Positions 1 to 8,449 of a DNA stretch of 20,944 nt are shown piece by piece (positions within the stretch are counted from its first letter, which is position 1; the number at the start of each line of letters is the position of its first letter). Source of the DNA: Bacillota bacterium. GTDB lineage: Bacteria; Bacillota; Clostridia; Peptostreptococcales; Anaerovoracaceae. The DNA lies in contig CAJPNN010000023.1 of NCBI GenBank assembly GCA_905372035.1, positions 1 to 20,944 on the forward strand. Reading direction: 5' to 3'. The position numbers and the translations under genes were made by a program. Under the pieces are notes generated by a model. It saw only the letters and a list, made by a program, of their open reading frames with translations. It did no database searches and was not told the DNA's origin.

Positions 1-76
1 ACATAAGGGAGTATTGAAATGAAAAAATTACCATTTTAATATTAATAATTTCAAGTAAATAAAATCTTCAAGGATA

Positions 77-106
77 TTGCGAACAAACGTTTTTATGTGG
101 TATAAT
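77..106 (+). promoter_or_regulatory. SOS-type promoter of the ruv operon with LexA box
   Basis: The -35 box TTGCGA (77-82) and the -10 box TATAAT (101-106) are 18 bp apart. The -10 is preceded by TGG, making an extended -10. The sequence CGAACAAACGTTTT (80-93) matches 13 of 14 positions of the Gram-positive LexA (DinR) consensus CGAACRNRYGTTYC and covers the end of the -35 box, so bound LexA would block RNA polymerase. LexA control of ruv genes is established in other Firmicutes. Here it is inferred from the site and its position, with transcription expected to start near 112-113. Confidence 0.8.
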
Positions 107-142
107 AACCACCGTAAGGGACTTGAATCATGGTTATTATAC
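100..142. repeat. Perfect 12-bp inverted repeat across the ruv -10 box
   Basis: GTATAATAACCA (100-111) is followed after 19 nt by its exact reverse complement TGGTTATTATAC (131-142). The left arm contains the -10 hexamer. If transcription starts near 112, only the right arm is in the RNA, so this fits a protein-binding site or cruciform better than an RNA hairpin. The rest of the 155-nt leader up to ruvC holds no gene I can support. Confidence 0.6.
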
Positions 143-261
143 TGAATTTAGCACCCTGCGATTATTTTGCTCTTAAAACGGACAGTGATTGAGAAAAATC
201 GCATACGCTTGATCATAACGTGAAGCATAGTATAAGGGTAATTATGTAGACAGGAGATAAA

Positions 262-756
262 ATGCGTATATTGGGAATAGATCCGGGATATGCCTTGTTG
301 GGATGGGGTGTTCTGGATATGAACGGGAATAAATTTGTGCCGATAAATTACGGTTCGATCGTGACGGATTCAAAGACGGAAATGCCTATAAGATTAAAAC
401 AACTTTATGAGGGCGTAAGCCAAATTATAGAGACATACAAGCCGGAAGTGGTTTCGATAGAAGAATTGTTTTTTAACAGTAACGCTAAAACCGCCATATT
501 GGTCGGACAGGCGAGAGGTGTTGCGGTTCTTGCCTGTGCTAATTACGGACTTGAAATAAACGAATACACCCCTCTTGAAATAAAACAGGGGTTATGTGGG
601 TACGGACGAGCAGAAAAATGTCAGGTACAGAGTATGGTTAAAACTATATTGAATTTATCACAAGTGCCGAAACCGGACGATACGGCGGATGCACTTGCCG
701 CTGCAATTTGTCACGGACATTCGGGGAGATATAAGAAACTGTCGGAGAGGTATTAA
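262..756 (+). CDS. ruvC: RuvC Holliday-junction resolvase
   Basis: Endonuclease that cuts Holliday junctions symmetrically, working with RuvA and RuvB in recombination and repair in the cytoplasm. The protein has 164 residues, normal for the family. The catalytic acidic residues are visible: D7 in GIDPG, E67 in SIEELFF, and the D140/D143 pair in PDDTADALA. The start is fixed by AGGAG at 252-256, five nt before ATG. It is the first gene of the ruv run, 2 bp from ruvA, and lies behind the LexA-box promoter. Isoleucine is written mostly as ATA (10 of 13 codons), a useful host codon signature compared with the island genes. Assignment is essentially certain. Confidence 0.97.
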   Translation: MRILGIDPGYALLGWGVLDMNGNKFVPINYGSIVTDSKTEMPIRLKQLYEGVSQIIETYKPEVVSIEELFFNSNAKTAILVGQARGVAVLACANYGLEINEYTPLEIKQGLCGYGRAEKCQVQSMVKTILNLSQVPKPDDTADALAAAICHGHSGRYKKLSERY

Positions 757-758
757 GT

Positions 759-1343
759 ATGATAAACTTTATAAAGGGAACGGTGGTCAGTAAGTCAGAC
801 GGGATTTTAATCATGGAAACCGGAAACGGATTGGGATATGAGATAAAAATGACGGAAAGAACTCTTAATCATATGAAGTTGAATAAAAATGAGATCGTGT
901 ATGTGTCAATGATAGTAAGAGATGATGATATAAGCCTCTATGGATTTGATGATATAAGAGAAAAAAATATGTTTAAAGAGCTTATAAAGGTAAGCGGGAT
1001 CGGTGCTAAGGGAGCTCTTTCTCTGTTAAACGAGTTGCCTGCGACTGAAATAAGAAACTCAATCGTGTTTCAGCGTCCGGAAGAGCTTTCAAAGGCTAAC
1101 GGTATAGGCAAAAAAACTGCACAGCGTATAGTTTTGGAACTTGGAGAAAAAATGGGAAAAATAGATGTTGATGCTTCTTACAGTATGCTTCCAAGCGATT
1201 TAAACGCAAAGGCACAGGCTTTAGAAGCGCTTGTATCACTTGGATACAGCAGGGCCGAATCTATGGCTGTCATGATTACGATAGACGATGAAAATCTTTC
1301 GATAGAGGAATATATCAAACACGCTTTACAGCGTTTTAAGTAG
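759..1343 (+). CDS. ruvA: RuvA Holliday-junction-binding subunit
   Basis: Binds the four-way junction as a tetramer and loads the RuvB motor. The protein has 194 residues with the expected order: an N-terminal OB-fold (MINFIKGTVV...), two helix-hairpin-helix motifs around VSGIGAKGA and ANGIGKKTA, and a C-terminal three-helix domain (ALEALVSLGYSRAES) that contacts RuvB. The start lies 2 bp after the ruvC stop, with a GGAGAGG ribosome site inside the end of ruvC, so the two are probably translationally coupled. It should be part of the same SOS-controlled transcript. Confidence 0.97.
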   Translation: MINFIKGTVVSKSDGILIMETGNGLGYEIKMTERTLNHMKLNKNEIVYVSMIVRDDDISLYGFDDIREKNMFKELIKVSGIGAKGALSLLNELPATEIRNSIVFQRPEELSKANGIGKKTAQRIVLELGEKMGKIDVDASYSMLPSDLNAKAQALEALVSLGYSRAESMAVMITIDDENLSIEEYIKHALQRFK

Positions 1344-1361
1344 GTTGGCAGGTGTTTTATT

Positions 1362-2366
1362 ATGGATTATGAAAAAAGAGTTACGAATGCAGAGCTCGAG
1401 TACGGAGAGGAAGTACTTGATGCGAGTTTGCGACCTAAAAGAATGGGAGACTATATAGGTCAAAAAAACGTTACGGAAAATCTTAAAATATTTATAGATG
1501 CGGCACAGATGAGAAATGAAGCTTTGGATCATGTTTTATTTTATGGACCTCCGGGATTAGGGAAAACTACACTTGCAGGGATTATAGCGAATGAGCTCGG
1601 TGTTGAACTGAGAATTACATCAGGTCCTGCAATTGAGCGGGCGGGAGATCTGGCGGCAATATTGACGAATTTAAGTGAAAATGACGTGCTCTTCATAGAT
1701 GAAATTCACAGGCTGAATAAATCGGTGGAAGAAGTGTTGTATTCTGCAATGGAAGATTATGCACTTGATATAATAATCGGTAAAGGTCCGTCGGCTCGTT
1801 CAATCAGAATTGATTTGCCCAAGTTCACTTTAATAGGAGCAACAACAAGAGCAGGGAGCCTTTCGGCACCTTTGAGGGAAAGATTCGGCGTAGTAAGCAA
1901 ATTTGAGCTTTATACCATAGATGAGCTCATAAATATTATAAAGAGATCTGCGGGAGTTTTAAATATACCTATAGACAATGAAGCTTCACTTGAATTGGCA
2001 AATTGTTCCAGAGGAACGCCGAGGGTGGCAAACAGGCTTTTAAAGAGAGTTCGTGACTTTTCTCAAGTTAAGGGGAACGGAGCAATAGACAGTGATATTA
2101 CAAGAGAAACGTTAAACTCTTTAGGTATAGATACGCTCGGCCTTGAGTCGATAGATCGTGATATTTTGAAACTCATAATAACAAGATTTAAAGGAGGTCC
2201 TGTAGGTATAGATACTATTGCTGCGGCTATAGGAGAAGAGCGTGTGACCATAGAGGATGTGTATGAACCGTTCCTGATACAAAAAGGACTTTTGCATAGG
2301 ACACAAAAGGGGAGAATGGTTTCAGACAGTGCTTATCTTCATCTTGGGCTTTCACATGAAGAATAG
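1362..2366 (+). CDS. ruvB: RuvB branch-migration AAA+ ATPase
   Basis: Hexameric motor that pumps DNA through the RuvA-bound junction. The 334-residue length is typical. Visible motifs are Walker A GPPGLGKT (62-69), Walker B FIDEIHR around 111-117, sensor 1 GATTRAGSL around 159-167, the LRERFG segment carrying the arginine finger, and the C-terminal winged helix ending in RTQKGRM. It starts 18 bp after ruvA behind a weak site (CAGGTG), so coupling to ruvA probably helps its translation. No departure from the family is seen. Confidence 0.97.
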   Translation: MDYEKRVTNAELEYGEEVLDASLRPKRMGDYIGQKNVTENLKIFIDAAQMRNEALDHVLFYGPPGLGKTTLAGIIANELGVELRITSGPAIERAGDLAAILTNLSENDVLFIDEIHRLNKSVEEVLYSAMEDYALDIIIGKGPSARSIRIDLPKFTLIGATTRAGSLSAPLRERFGVVSKFELYTIDELINIIKRSAGVLNIPIDNEASLELANCSRGTPRVANRLLKRVRDFSQVKGNGAIDSDITRETLNSLGIDTLGLESIDRDILKLIITRFKGGPVGIDTIAAAIGEERVTIEDVYEPFLIQKGLLHRTQKGRMVSDSAYLHLGLSHEE

Positions 2367-2390
2367 ATATAGACAAAAGAGGGGGAGCAA

Positions 2391-3797
2391 ATGAACAATA
2401 AAGTAAGAAATAAAAAAATCAGATTCATTTCAGTTATAGCTGTTTTTATTACATTTATGATTCTAAGTACGTCAACTATATTTGCAGACAGCGGGGTTTT
2501 ATATAATGTTAAAGTCGGGCTTAAATTCGGAGCAAATGCACCCGCTTCAAGCAGATTGTATTCGAAATACGGATTTAAAATAGGATATTTGCATGACAGA
2601 ACTTTTAATAATGCTTACGGTTCGACTGACTCGAAGAACCTAACAGTAAACATTATATCGGGAAGTATAATTGTTAAAGATTCTTCTATGAATTTAGTAT
2701 ATAAGGGTGGTGAGGTATGTATAATGCCCAATTCGCCGGACGAAGGAATGATAACGATAGACGGTACGACATATAGAGGGGGAGTGTATTACAAACCCAA
2801 TAAATATGGAAGTATGAACATTATAAATTATTTAAATGTGGAATCATATGTCTATGGTGTAATATATGCGGAAATGGGTAATAAATATCCGCTTGAAGCG
2901 CTTAAAGCACAGGCGGTATGTGCCAGAAGTTATGTTGTGAATTCAAAAAGCAGGTTTAAAGAAGAAGGCTTTGATGTTTGCACCACATCCGCGTGCCAGT
3001 CATATAAAGGAGTAGCAGGCGAATATCCTGTTACAAATCAATCTGTTGACGAGACAAAGGGAGAAATTTTATATTACAATAATTCACCGATAGTCGGATA
3101 TTATTTCGCAAACAGCGGAGGGCATACTCTCAACTCGGAAGATGTTTGGTATGAGAGGGCTCCTTATTTAAGAGCTGTGCAAGATGAGTTTTCACCTGAA
3201 TATAAGTGGACTTATAAAGTGAACAGGAATGAGCTCGGTAGAAAACTCGGGATAGGAACGGTTACAACTATCAACATAAAGGAAAAAACCGCATACGGAT
3301 CGGTTAATACGATAGAATTCGTCGGAAGTAACGGAACAAAAACTCTCAAAAAAGATGGAATAAGAACTACGCTCGGGGCAGGAAATGTGAAATCCAGAAT
3401 TTTTACGATCAACGCTGAGAATTCCGGGGTCGGAGGTAATATAAAATCATCAAATCTTTATGGGATAAGCAAAGACGGTACATTTTTAATGAAAGATATT
3501 TTCATGATAAACGGAGCCGGAAATATTGTTTCGGCGGATCTCGAATCTACTCAGATTACTGACGGAAATAATTCGATACCTCTTAAAACCCTGACTAAGA
3601 CGGGAAATATACAAACACCGCAAACAGGAGGAAGTATAAAACTCATGTCACCGGAAGTTATATTTACGGGTTACGGGTATGGACATGGAGTGGGGATGCC
3701 TCAGCAAAGTGCGAAATATATGGCACTCAAAGGCAATAACTATAAACAGATTTTACAAAAATATTTTACGGGTGCCAATGTGGCACCAATGCGTTAA
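2391..3797 (+). CDS. Exported SpoIID/LytB-domain protein
   Basis: The protein has 468 residues with a signal peptide: basic N-terminus, hydrophobic stretch to about residue 30, likely cleavage after IFA (32). A SpoIID/LytB domain occupies roughly residues 140-330, with the conserved AEMGNKYPLEALKAQAV block containing the catalytic-type glutamate and the later ANSGGHT. The closing GYGHGVGMPQQSAK motif is also characteristic. SpoIID is a lytic transglycosylase that remodels peptidoglycan during engulfment in spore formers, and LytB-type relatives act in vegetative cells. A SpoIID-like gene between ruvB and queA is a familiar clostridial arrangement, but I cannot tell whether this is the sporulation SpoIID itself. 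A strong GGGGGAG site precedes the ATG, 24 bp after ruvB. Confidence 0.85.
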   Translation: MNNKVRNKKIRFISVIAVFITFMILSTSTIFADSGVLYNVKVGLKFGANAPASSRLYSKYGFKIGYLHDRTFNNAYGSTDSKNLTVNIISGSIIVKDSSMNLVYKGGEVCIMPNSPDEGMITIDGTTYRGGVYYKPNKYGSMNIINYLNVESYVYGVIYAEMGNKYPLEALKAQAVCARSYVVNSKSRFKEEGFDVCTTSACQSYKGVAGEYPVTNQSVDETKGEILYYNNSPIVGYYFANSGGHTLNSEDVWYERAPYLRAVQDEFSPEYKWTYKVNRNELGRKLGIGTVTTINIKEKTAYGSVNTIEFVGSNGTKTLKKDGIRTTLGAGNVKSRIFTINAENSGVGGNIKSSNLYGISKDGTFLMKDIFMINGAGNIVSADLESTQITDGNNSIPLKTLTKTGNIQTPQTGGSIKLMSPEVIFTGYGYGHGVGMPQQSAKYMALKGNNYKQILQKYFTGANVAPMR

Positions 3798-3812
3798 GGA
3801 GTCAGTTTTTTA

Positions 3813-4865
3813 ATGGAAGTTAAAGATTTTGATTATTATTTACCTGAAGAGCTTATTGCTCAGTTTCCTGTTGAAAAGCGAGATGAATCCAGGCTCATGG
3901 TAATTCATAGGGAAACAAATGCGGTGGAACATAAAAAGTTTTATGAATTACCGAATTATTTGGATTCCGGAGATTGTTTAGTTTTAAATAATTCCAAGGT
4001 GCTCCCTGCAAGAATTTTCGGTAAGAAAAAAAGCACCGGTGCAAACATAGAATTTTTGTTGACTAAAAACATTGTTGATGATGAGTGGCAAGTTCTCGCA
4101 AAACCGGGAAAGAGGCTTAAAAACGGAGACTGTGTTGTATTTTATGACGATAGAGGGAATCTTGAATTGGAAGCGGTCGTTTTGGGAGATGATGCGGACG
4201 GAACCAAAAAGGTTAAATTCAGATATGACGGAATGTTTCTTGAGGTATTGGAACGTATAGGGAATATGCCTTTACCGCCCTACATAAACAGAAAAAGTCT
4301 AAAAGAAGATAAGAAAAGATATCAGACGGTATATTGTGAGCCGGAAGGCTCTGTTGCAGCACCTACTGCGGGGCTGCATTTTACTGATGCATTACTTGAA
4401 AAAATCAAGAATAAGGGAGTAAATATTGCATATGTAACGCTTCATGTAGGAATCGGTACTTTCAGACCCGTAAAATGTGATAATATAGAAGAGCATCATA
4501 TGCATTTCGAACAATACTGTATAGATGAGAAAAATGCTGAAATTATAAATGAAACCAAGGCTTCGGGTGGGCGTATAATTCCTGTCGGTACTACTTCTAC
4601 GAGAACACTTGAAAGTGCGGCTGTTTGCAAAAATGGTGAATATCAGATAGAGGCATGTGAAGGTAATACTGATATATTTATATATCCCGGGTATGAGTTT
4701 AAAATCATAGATTCACTTATAACCAATTTTCATTTGCCGAAGTCCACATTATTGATGCTTATTTCGGCACTTTATGACAGAGAGGAAATATTGAAGATAT
4801 ATAATATTGCAGTTGCTGAAAAATATAGGTTTTTCAGTTACGGGGACGCTATGTTTATAAGATGA
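3813..4865 (+). CDS. queA: QueA, SAM:tRNA ribosyltransferase-isomerase
   Basis: Transfers and isomerises the ribosyl group of S-adenosylmethionine onto preQ1 in tRNA to form epoxyqueuosine. The 350-residue length is normal. Family signatures are the N-terminal FDYYLPEELIAQFP, LVLNNSKVLPARI, SVAAPTAGLHFT, VTLHVGIGTFRPV and the C-terminal FHLPKSTLLMLISA. AAGGAG (3795-3800) overlaps the stop of the preceding gene. Its stop overlaps or abuts the start of tgt, the preceding pathway enzyme, so the two are surely co-translated. Confidence 0.97.
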   Translation: MEVKDFDYYLPEELIAQFPVEKRDESRLMVIHRETNAVEHKKFYELPNYLDSGDCLVLNNSKVLPARIFGKKKSTGANIEFLLTKNIVDDEWQVLAKPGKRLKNGDCVVFYDDRGNLELEAVVLGDDADGTKKVKFRYDGMFLEVLERIGNMPLPPYINRKSLKEDKKRYQTVYCEPEGSVAAPTAGLHFTDALLEKIKNKGVNIAYVTLHVGIGTFRPVKCDNIEEHHMHFEQYCIDEKNAEIINETKASGGRIIPVGTTSTRTLESAAVCKNGEYQIEACEGNTDIFIYPGYEFKIIDSLITNFHLPKSTLLMLISALYDREEILKIYNIAVAEKYRFFSYGDAMFIR

Positions 4866-4876
4866 CGGGAGAGAAT

Positions 4877-5995
4877 ATGACAGCTATAAAATATGAATTA
4901 TTACATAAGGATAAGAACAGTAAAGCCAGAAGAGGGAGGCTTCATACACCGCATGGAGTTATAGAAACTCCTATATTTATGCCTGTGGGGACGGCTGCGA
5001 CGGTTAAAGCTATGAGACCTTCGGATTTGGAGGACATAGGTTCGCAGATAATACTTTCGAATACGTATCATCTTTTTTTGAGACCCGGGCATAAGATTGT
5101 AGAAGAGGCAGGCGGACTTCATAAATTTATGAACTGGAATAAACCTATTCTTACGGATAGCGGAGGATTTCAGGTATTCAGTCTGGGACCTATAAGAAAG
5201 ATAACGGAAGAAGGAGTAACATTCAGATCACATATTGACGGTTCAAGGCAATTTTTATCTCCGGAAAAATCCATAGAGGTACAAAATTCTTTGGGATCTG
5301 ATATAATAATGGCATTTGACGAATGCACTCCATATCCGGCTGAAAAAAATTACGTAAAGGATTCTATAGAAAGAACTGCAAGATGGCTAAAAAGATGCAA
5401 AGATGCTCATAAAAATACTGAAAAACAGGGCTTGTTCGGTATTATGCAGGGAGGCATGTTCGAAGATTTAAGAAGAGAGAGTGCTGCGCGGATTGTGGAG
5501 ATGGATTTACCCGGATATGCGATAGGTGGCCTGAGTGTCGGAGAACCTAAGGAGATCATGTATGAGGTACTTGATTATTCCACAGATTTATTACCTGAAG
5601 AGAAGCCGAGGTATTTGATGGGTGTCGGAAGCCCGGATTATTTGTTTGAAGGAGTTCTTAGAGGTGTGGATATGTTTGACTGCGTGCTTCCTACGAGAAT
5701 TGCAAGAAACGGTTCGGCAATTACATCAAAAGGAAAAATTTCAATAAAAAATGCCAAATATGAACATGATTTTTCTTCACTGGATGATAATTGTGATTGC
5801 TATACATGCAGAAATTTTTCAAAGGCTTACTTAAGACATTTATTCAAATCGAACGAGATATTGTCTTCAATGCTTTTGTCGAATCATAATCTTTATTTTT
5901 TGCTTAGGATGATGGAAAATATAAGAAAGGCTATAGAGGAAGACAGGTTTATTGAATATATGAAAAAATTTTATAGCAGATATGGCGAATTTTAA
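4877..5995 (+). CDS. tgt: Tgt, tRNA-guanine transglycosylase
   Basis: Exchanges guanine-34 for preQ1 in tRNAs with GUN anticodons. I chose the ATG at 4877 (372 aa) over the in-frame ATG at 4862: GGGAG (4867-4871) sits five nt upstream, and the result begins MTAIKYELL as is usual. The 4862 start would overlap the queA stop by four nt and cannot be excluded. Catalytic elements, numbered from 4877, are D94 in TDSGGFQVFSL and nucleophile D268 in FDCVLPTRIARNG. The zinc site is C306, C308, C311 and H337 (CDCYTC ... NHNLYF). GGLSVGEP is also present. All expected residues are intact. Confidence 0.96.
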   Translation: MTAIKYELLHKDKNSKARRGRLHTPHGVIETPIFMPVGTAATVKAMRPSDLEDIGSQIILSNTYHLFLRPGHKIVEEAGGLHKFMNWNKPILTDSGGFQVFSLGPIRKITEEGVTFRSHIDGSRQFLSPEKSIEVQNSLGSDIIMAFDECTPYPAEKNYVKDSIERTARWLKRCKDAHKNTEKQGLFGIMQGGMFEDLRRESAARIVEMDLPGYAIGGLSVGEPKEIMYEVLDYSTDLLPEEKPRYLMGVGSPDYLFEGVLRGVDMFDCVLPTRIARNGSAITSKGKISIKNAKYEHDFSSLDDNCDCYTCRNFSKAYLRHLFKSNEILSSMLLSNHNLYFLLRMMENIRKAIEEDRFIEYMKKFYSRYGEF

Positions 5996-6022
5996 GTATC
6001 AGAAGATAATACACTTTTTTCT
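5994..6022 (+). terminator. Weak candidate terminator after tgt
   Basis: AAGTATC and GATAATACACTT can pair around an AGAA loop with bulges, and a run of six T follows (6015-6020). The stem is poor. Readthrough into metA is possible, but 128 bp of AT-rich spacer makes a separate unit likely. Confidence 0.3.
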
Positions 6023-6123
6023 TTATTAAAAACATCAAATTGATTTCAAGCATAAAATAATTTTTCAAGGGTTATTTAAAAATTTTTATAACGATTGAGT
6101 ATAGTTTTAGGAGGAAATTATAG

Positions 6124-7044
6124 ATGCCGATAATAGTACCGAAAGGATTACCTGCTTATAAAACCTTAAAAGATGAGAACGTTTTTGTAATAAATAGAGG
6201 TAGAGCCGAGAAACAGGACATAAGACCGCTTAGGATCGCTATAGTAAATTTGATGCCGACCAAAGAGGTCACGGAGACACAGCTTATAAGGATGCTTGCC
6301 AATACACCTTTGCAGGTTGAGCTGAAGCTTCTTACTATGGATACTCATGAGTCGAAAAATACGGAGATACATCATCTGGCAAATTTTTATAATACTTATG
6401 AAGAAATAAAAAATCAAAAGTTTGACGGCATGATAATAACCGGTGCGCCTGTAGAACTTTTGCCTTTTGAAAAGGTGGATTATTGGAAAGAAATAAGTGC
6501 AATAATGGAGTATACGAATAAAAATGTTTTCAGCACATTACACTTATGTTGGGGAGCACAGGCAGGTCTGTATTATCATTATGGAATTGAAAAGATAGAG
6601 CTTAATAATAAACTTTTCGGCATTTTTAAGATAAGCCTTAAAGATAGAAAATCAGAATTGACAAGAGGGTTTGATGATGAGTTTTTTGCGCCGCACTCAA
6701 GATATACAACAATAGACGGATCAAAATTAAAAGATATAAAAGAGCTTAATATTCTTGCGGAGTCGGATGAAACGGGACCGCATATCATTGCTACGCCTGA
6801 TAAGCGTAAGATATTTGTCCAGGGACATATGGAATACGATACGGAAACATTAAAACTTGAATATGAACGAGATATTGAAAAAGGATTTAATTGCAGTCTA
6901 CCTAAGAATTATTATGTAAATGATGATCCGCAAGGGGCTGTGAAAGTTACTTGGAAAGGCCACGGAAACTTGTTTTTTGCAAATTGGTTAAATTATATTT
7001 ATCAGGAAACCCCATACGATTTGGAAGAATTGGAAAGCATGTAG
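6124..7044 (+). CDS. metA: MetA homoserine O-acyltransferase (predicted O-acetyl)
   Basis: Activates homoserine for methionine biosynthesis. The protein has 306 residues of the MetA class-I glutamine-amidotransferase-like fold. The catalytic triad is visible as C142 in HLCWGAQ and H235/E237 in QGHMEY. Residue 111 is glutamate (TGAPVE). In characterised enzymes glutamate here goes with acetyl-CoA and glycine with succinyl-CoA, so O-acetylhomoserine is the predicted product. AGGAGG (6109-6114) lies nine nt before ATG. No SAM (S-box) riboswitch or clear promoter could be made out in the 128-bp gap upstream. It is followed 12 bp later by the methyltransferase gene. Confidence 0.93.
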   Translation: MPIIVPKGLPAYKTLKDENVFVINRGRAEKQDIRPLRIAIVNLMPTKEVTETQLIRMLANTPLQVELKLLTMDTHESKNTEIHHLANFYNTYEEIKNQKFDGMIITGAPVELLPFEKVDYWKEISAIMEYTNKNVFSTLHLCWGAQAGLYYHYGIEKIELNNKLFGIFKISLKDRKSELTRGFDDEFFAPHSRYTTIDGSKLKDIKELNILAESDETGPHIIATPDKRKIFVQGHMEYDTETLKLEYERDIEKGFNCSLPKNYYVNDDPQGAVKVTWKGHGNLFFANWLNYIYQETPYDLEELESM

Positions 7045-7056
7045 AGGGAGGTAAAT

Positions 7057-8223
7057 GTGGATATCTGTTTACATAGTGCGGGTTGCGGAGGATGTACTTT
7101 TCAAGGGAAATATTACTCGGAACAGCTTAAAATTAAAGAGGCGGAACTGCTTGATCTGCTTGAAAAAAACAATGTAAAACCGCTTGAATATTTAGGGATA
7201 AACCCGGCTCCCGATGTATATGGTTATAGGAATAAAATGGAATATACATTCGGGAATGAGATAAAGGATGGACCTTTAACACTCGGGATGCATAAAAAAA
7301 GACATTTTATGTCTATAGTTACTGTGGATAACTGTCAGATAGTCCCTGAGGATTTTAACATTATTTTAAGTGCGGTTCTGGATTTTGCAAAGATGGAGAA
7401 ATTAAGTTTCTATAATAAAAAAAATCACAAAGGATTCTTAAGGAATTTAGTTGTTAGAAAAGGAATAAATACCGGAGAACTGTTAATTAATATAGTGACT
7501 TCGACACAGATGGATTTGGACCGTGAAAAATTTGTGGATATTCTTATGAGACTTGAGCTTGAAGGCAATATTGTAGGTATTTTACATACATATAATGATG
7601 GTTTGGCGGATGCTGTTAACTGTGACAGGTTGGATATTTTATATGGAAGAGATTATTATGTGGAGAAAATATCAAACTTGGATTTTAAGGTAAGCGCATT
7701 TTCTTTTTTTCAGACCAATGTGAAAGCTGTAGATATACTTTATAATAGAGCTGTTGCTATGCTTGATGACATTGAAGGGAAAACTATATTTGATCTTTAT
7801 TGCGGTACGGGTACAATATCGCAGATAGTTGCGCAGAAAGCCAAGAAAGTAACAGGGATTGAGATAGTAAGAGAAGCGGTGGATTCAGCGACAGAAAATG
7901 CAAAGCTTAACGGAATACATAATTGTAAGTTCATATGTGGGGATGTCTTTGAAGTGCTTGACAGTATGCATGAAGTTCCGGAAGTTTTAATAGTTGATCC
8001 TCCGCGCGCAGGGATAACACCCAAAGCAATGGATAAACTGATAAGCTACGGTGTAAATCAGATTCTTTATATATCATGTAATCCCAAGACACTTGCACCC
8101 AATCTCAGATATTTTGAATATTATGGGTATAAGGTGGAAAAGATTGAAGGGTATGACAACTTCCCGATGACAAAACATTTGGAGACCGTTTGTTTGCTGT
8201 CAAAGGTGAACCCTAACAAATAA
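7057..8223 (+). CDS. rlmD: RlmD-family 23S rRNA (uracil-5-)-methyltransferase, lacking a TRAM domain
   Basis: SAM-dependent m5U methyltransferase of the RumA/RlmD (TrmA-like) family. It has 388 residues, GTG start, and GGGAGG (7046-7051) five nt upstream. Iron-sulfur cysteines are C4, C10, C13 (CGGC) and C93. The SAM loop is DLYCGTGTIS (246-255), then VDPPRAG (313-319), catalytic C341 in ISCNPKT, and the base E376 in TKHLETVCLL. The N-terminal TRAM RNA-binding domain found in many relatives is absent: the protein begins almost at the cluster. The exact target base (U1939-type or U747-type) cannot be read from sequence. Its 3' end borders the accessory island, matching the known use of this gene family as an integration site. 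Confidence 0.9.
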   Translation: MDICLHSAGCGGCTFQGKYYSEQLKIKEAELLDLLEKNNVKPLEYLGINPAPDVYGYRNKMEYTFGNEIKDGPLTLGMHKKRHFMSIVTVDNCQIVPEDFNIILSAVLDFAKMEKLSFYNKKNHKGFLRNLVVRKGINTGELLINIVTSTQMDLDREKFVDILMRLELEGNIVGILHTYNDGLADAVNCDRLDILYGRDYYVEKISNLDFKVSAFSFFQTNVKAVDILYNRAVAMLDDIEGKTIFDLYCGTGTISQIVAQKAKKVTGIEIVREAVDSATENAKLNGIHNCKFICGDVFEVLDSMHEVPEVLIVDPPRAGITPKAMDKLISYGVNQILYISCNPKTLAPNLRYFEYYGYKVEKIEGYDNFPMTKHLETVCLLSKVNPNK

Positions 8224-8385
8224 ATAAAATGCTGTAAATACAAGGCTTTTCAGTGAGCTATCGTTAATGAATACGATTAGCTGCTGGAAAGTCTTTGTTT
8301 TTATTCATCTTATCGTCAATGTAAGAATTGGTCTGTATTAGAGGGTTGACACTAGGCAATGGATATTAAGAAAGTGAACCCTAAA
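8206..8385 (+). repeat. 11-bp direct repeat at the rlmD end (possible att remnant)
   Basis: GTGAACCCTAA occurs at 8206-8216, within the last codons of the rlmD-like gene, and again at 8375-8385. The second copy also starts an inverted repeat, GTGAAC (8375-8380) with GTTCAC (8391-8396). The position at the 3' end of a known integration target suggests a crossover or short duplication site. Eleven bases is short, and no third copy was found at the right end of the island. Confidence 0.35.
8240..8305 (+). terminator. Terminator of the metA-rlmD unit
   Basis: A long imperfect stem pairs ACAAGGCTTTTCAG...GCTA (8240-8260) with TAGCTGCTGGAAAGTCTTTGT (8278-8298). The inner segment CGT/ACG continues the stem. 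TTTGTTTTTATT follows. Its shape and place 17 bp after the rlmD stop fit a factor-independent terminator. Confidence 0.7.
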
Positions 8386-8449
8386 ATATGTTCACTCTAT
8401 AACGATTGCATATAAGGCAAAAAGAGATGAAATTAACGATTTGTAAACT

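Noticed and set aside
136..164. Divergent minus-strand promoter (reverse TATAAT at 136-141)
   Set aside because: No -35 lies at the right distance on that strand; the hexamer is explained by the inverted repeat.
5996..6123. SAM riboswitch before metA
   Set aside because: The gap is short and AT-rich, and I see no S-box stems or terminator/antiterminator pair.
8347..8352. Perfect TTGACA -35 box
   Set aside because: No -10 box lies at 16-18 bp, and no intact gene follows.
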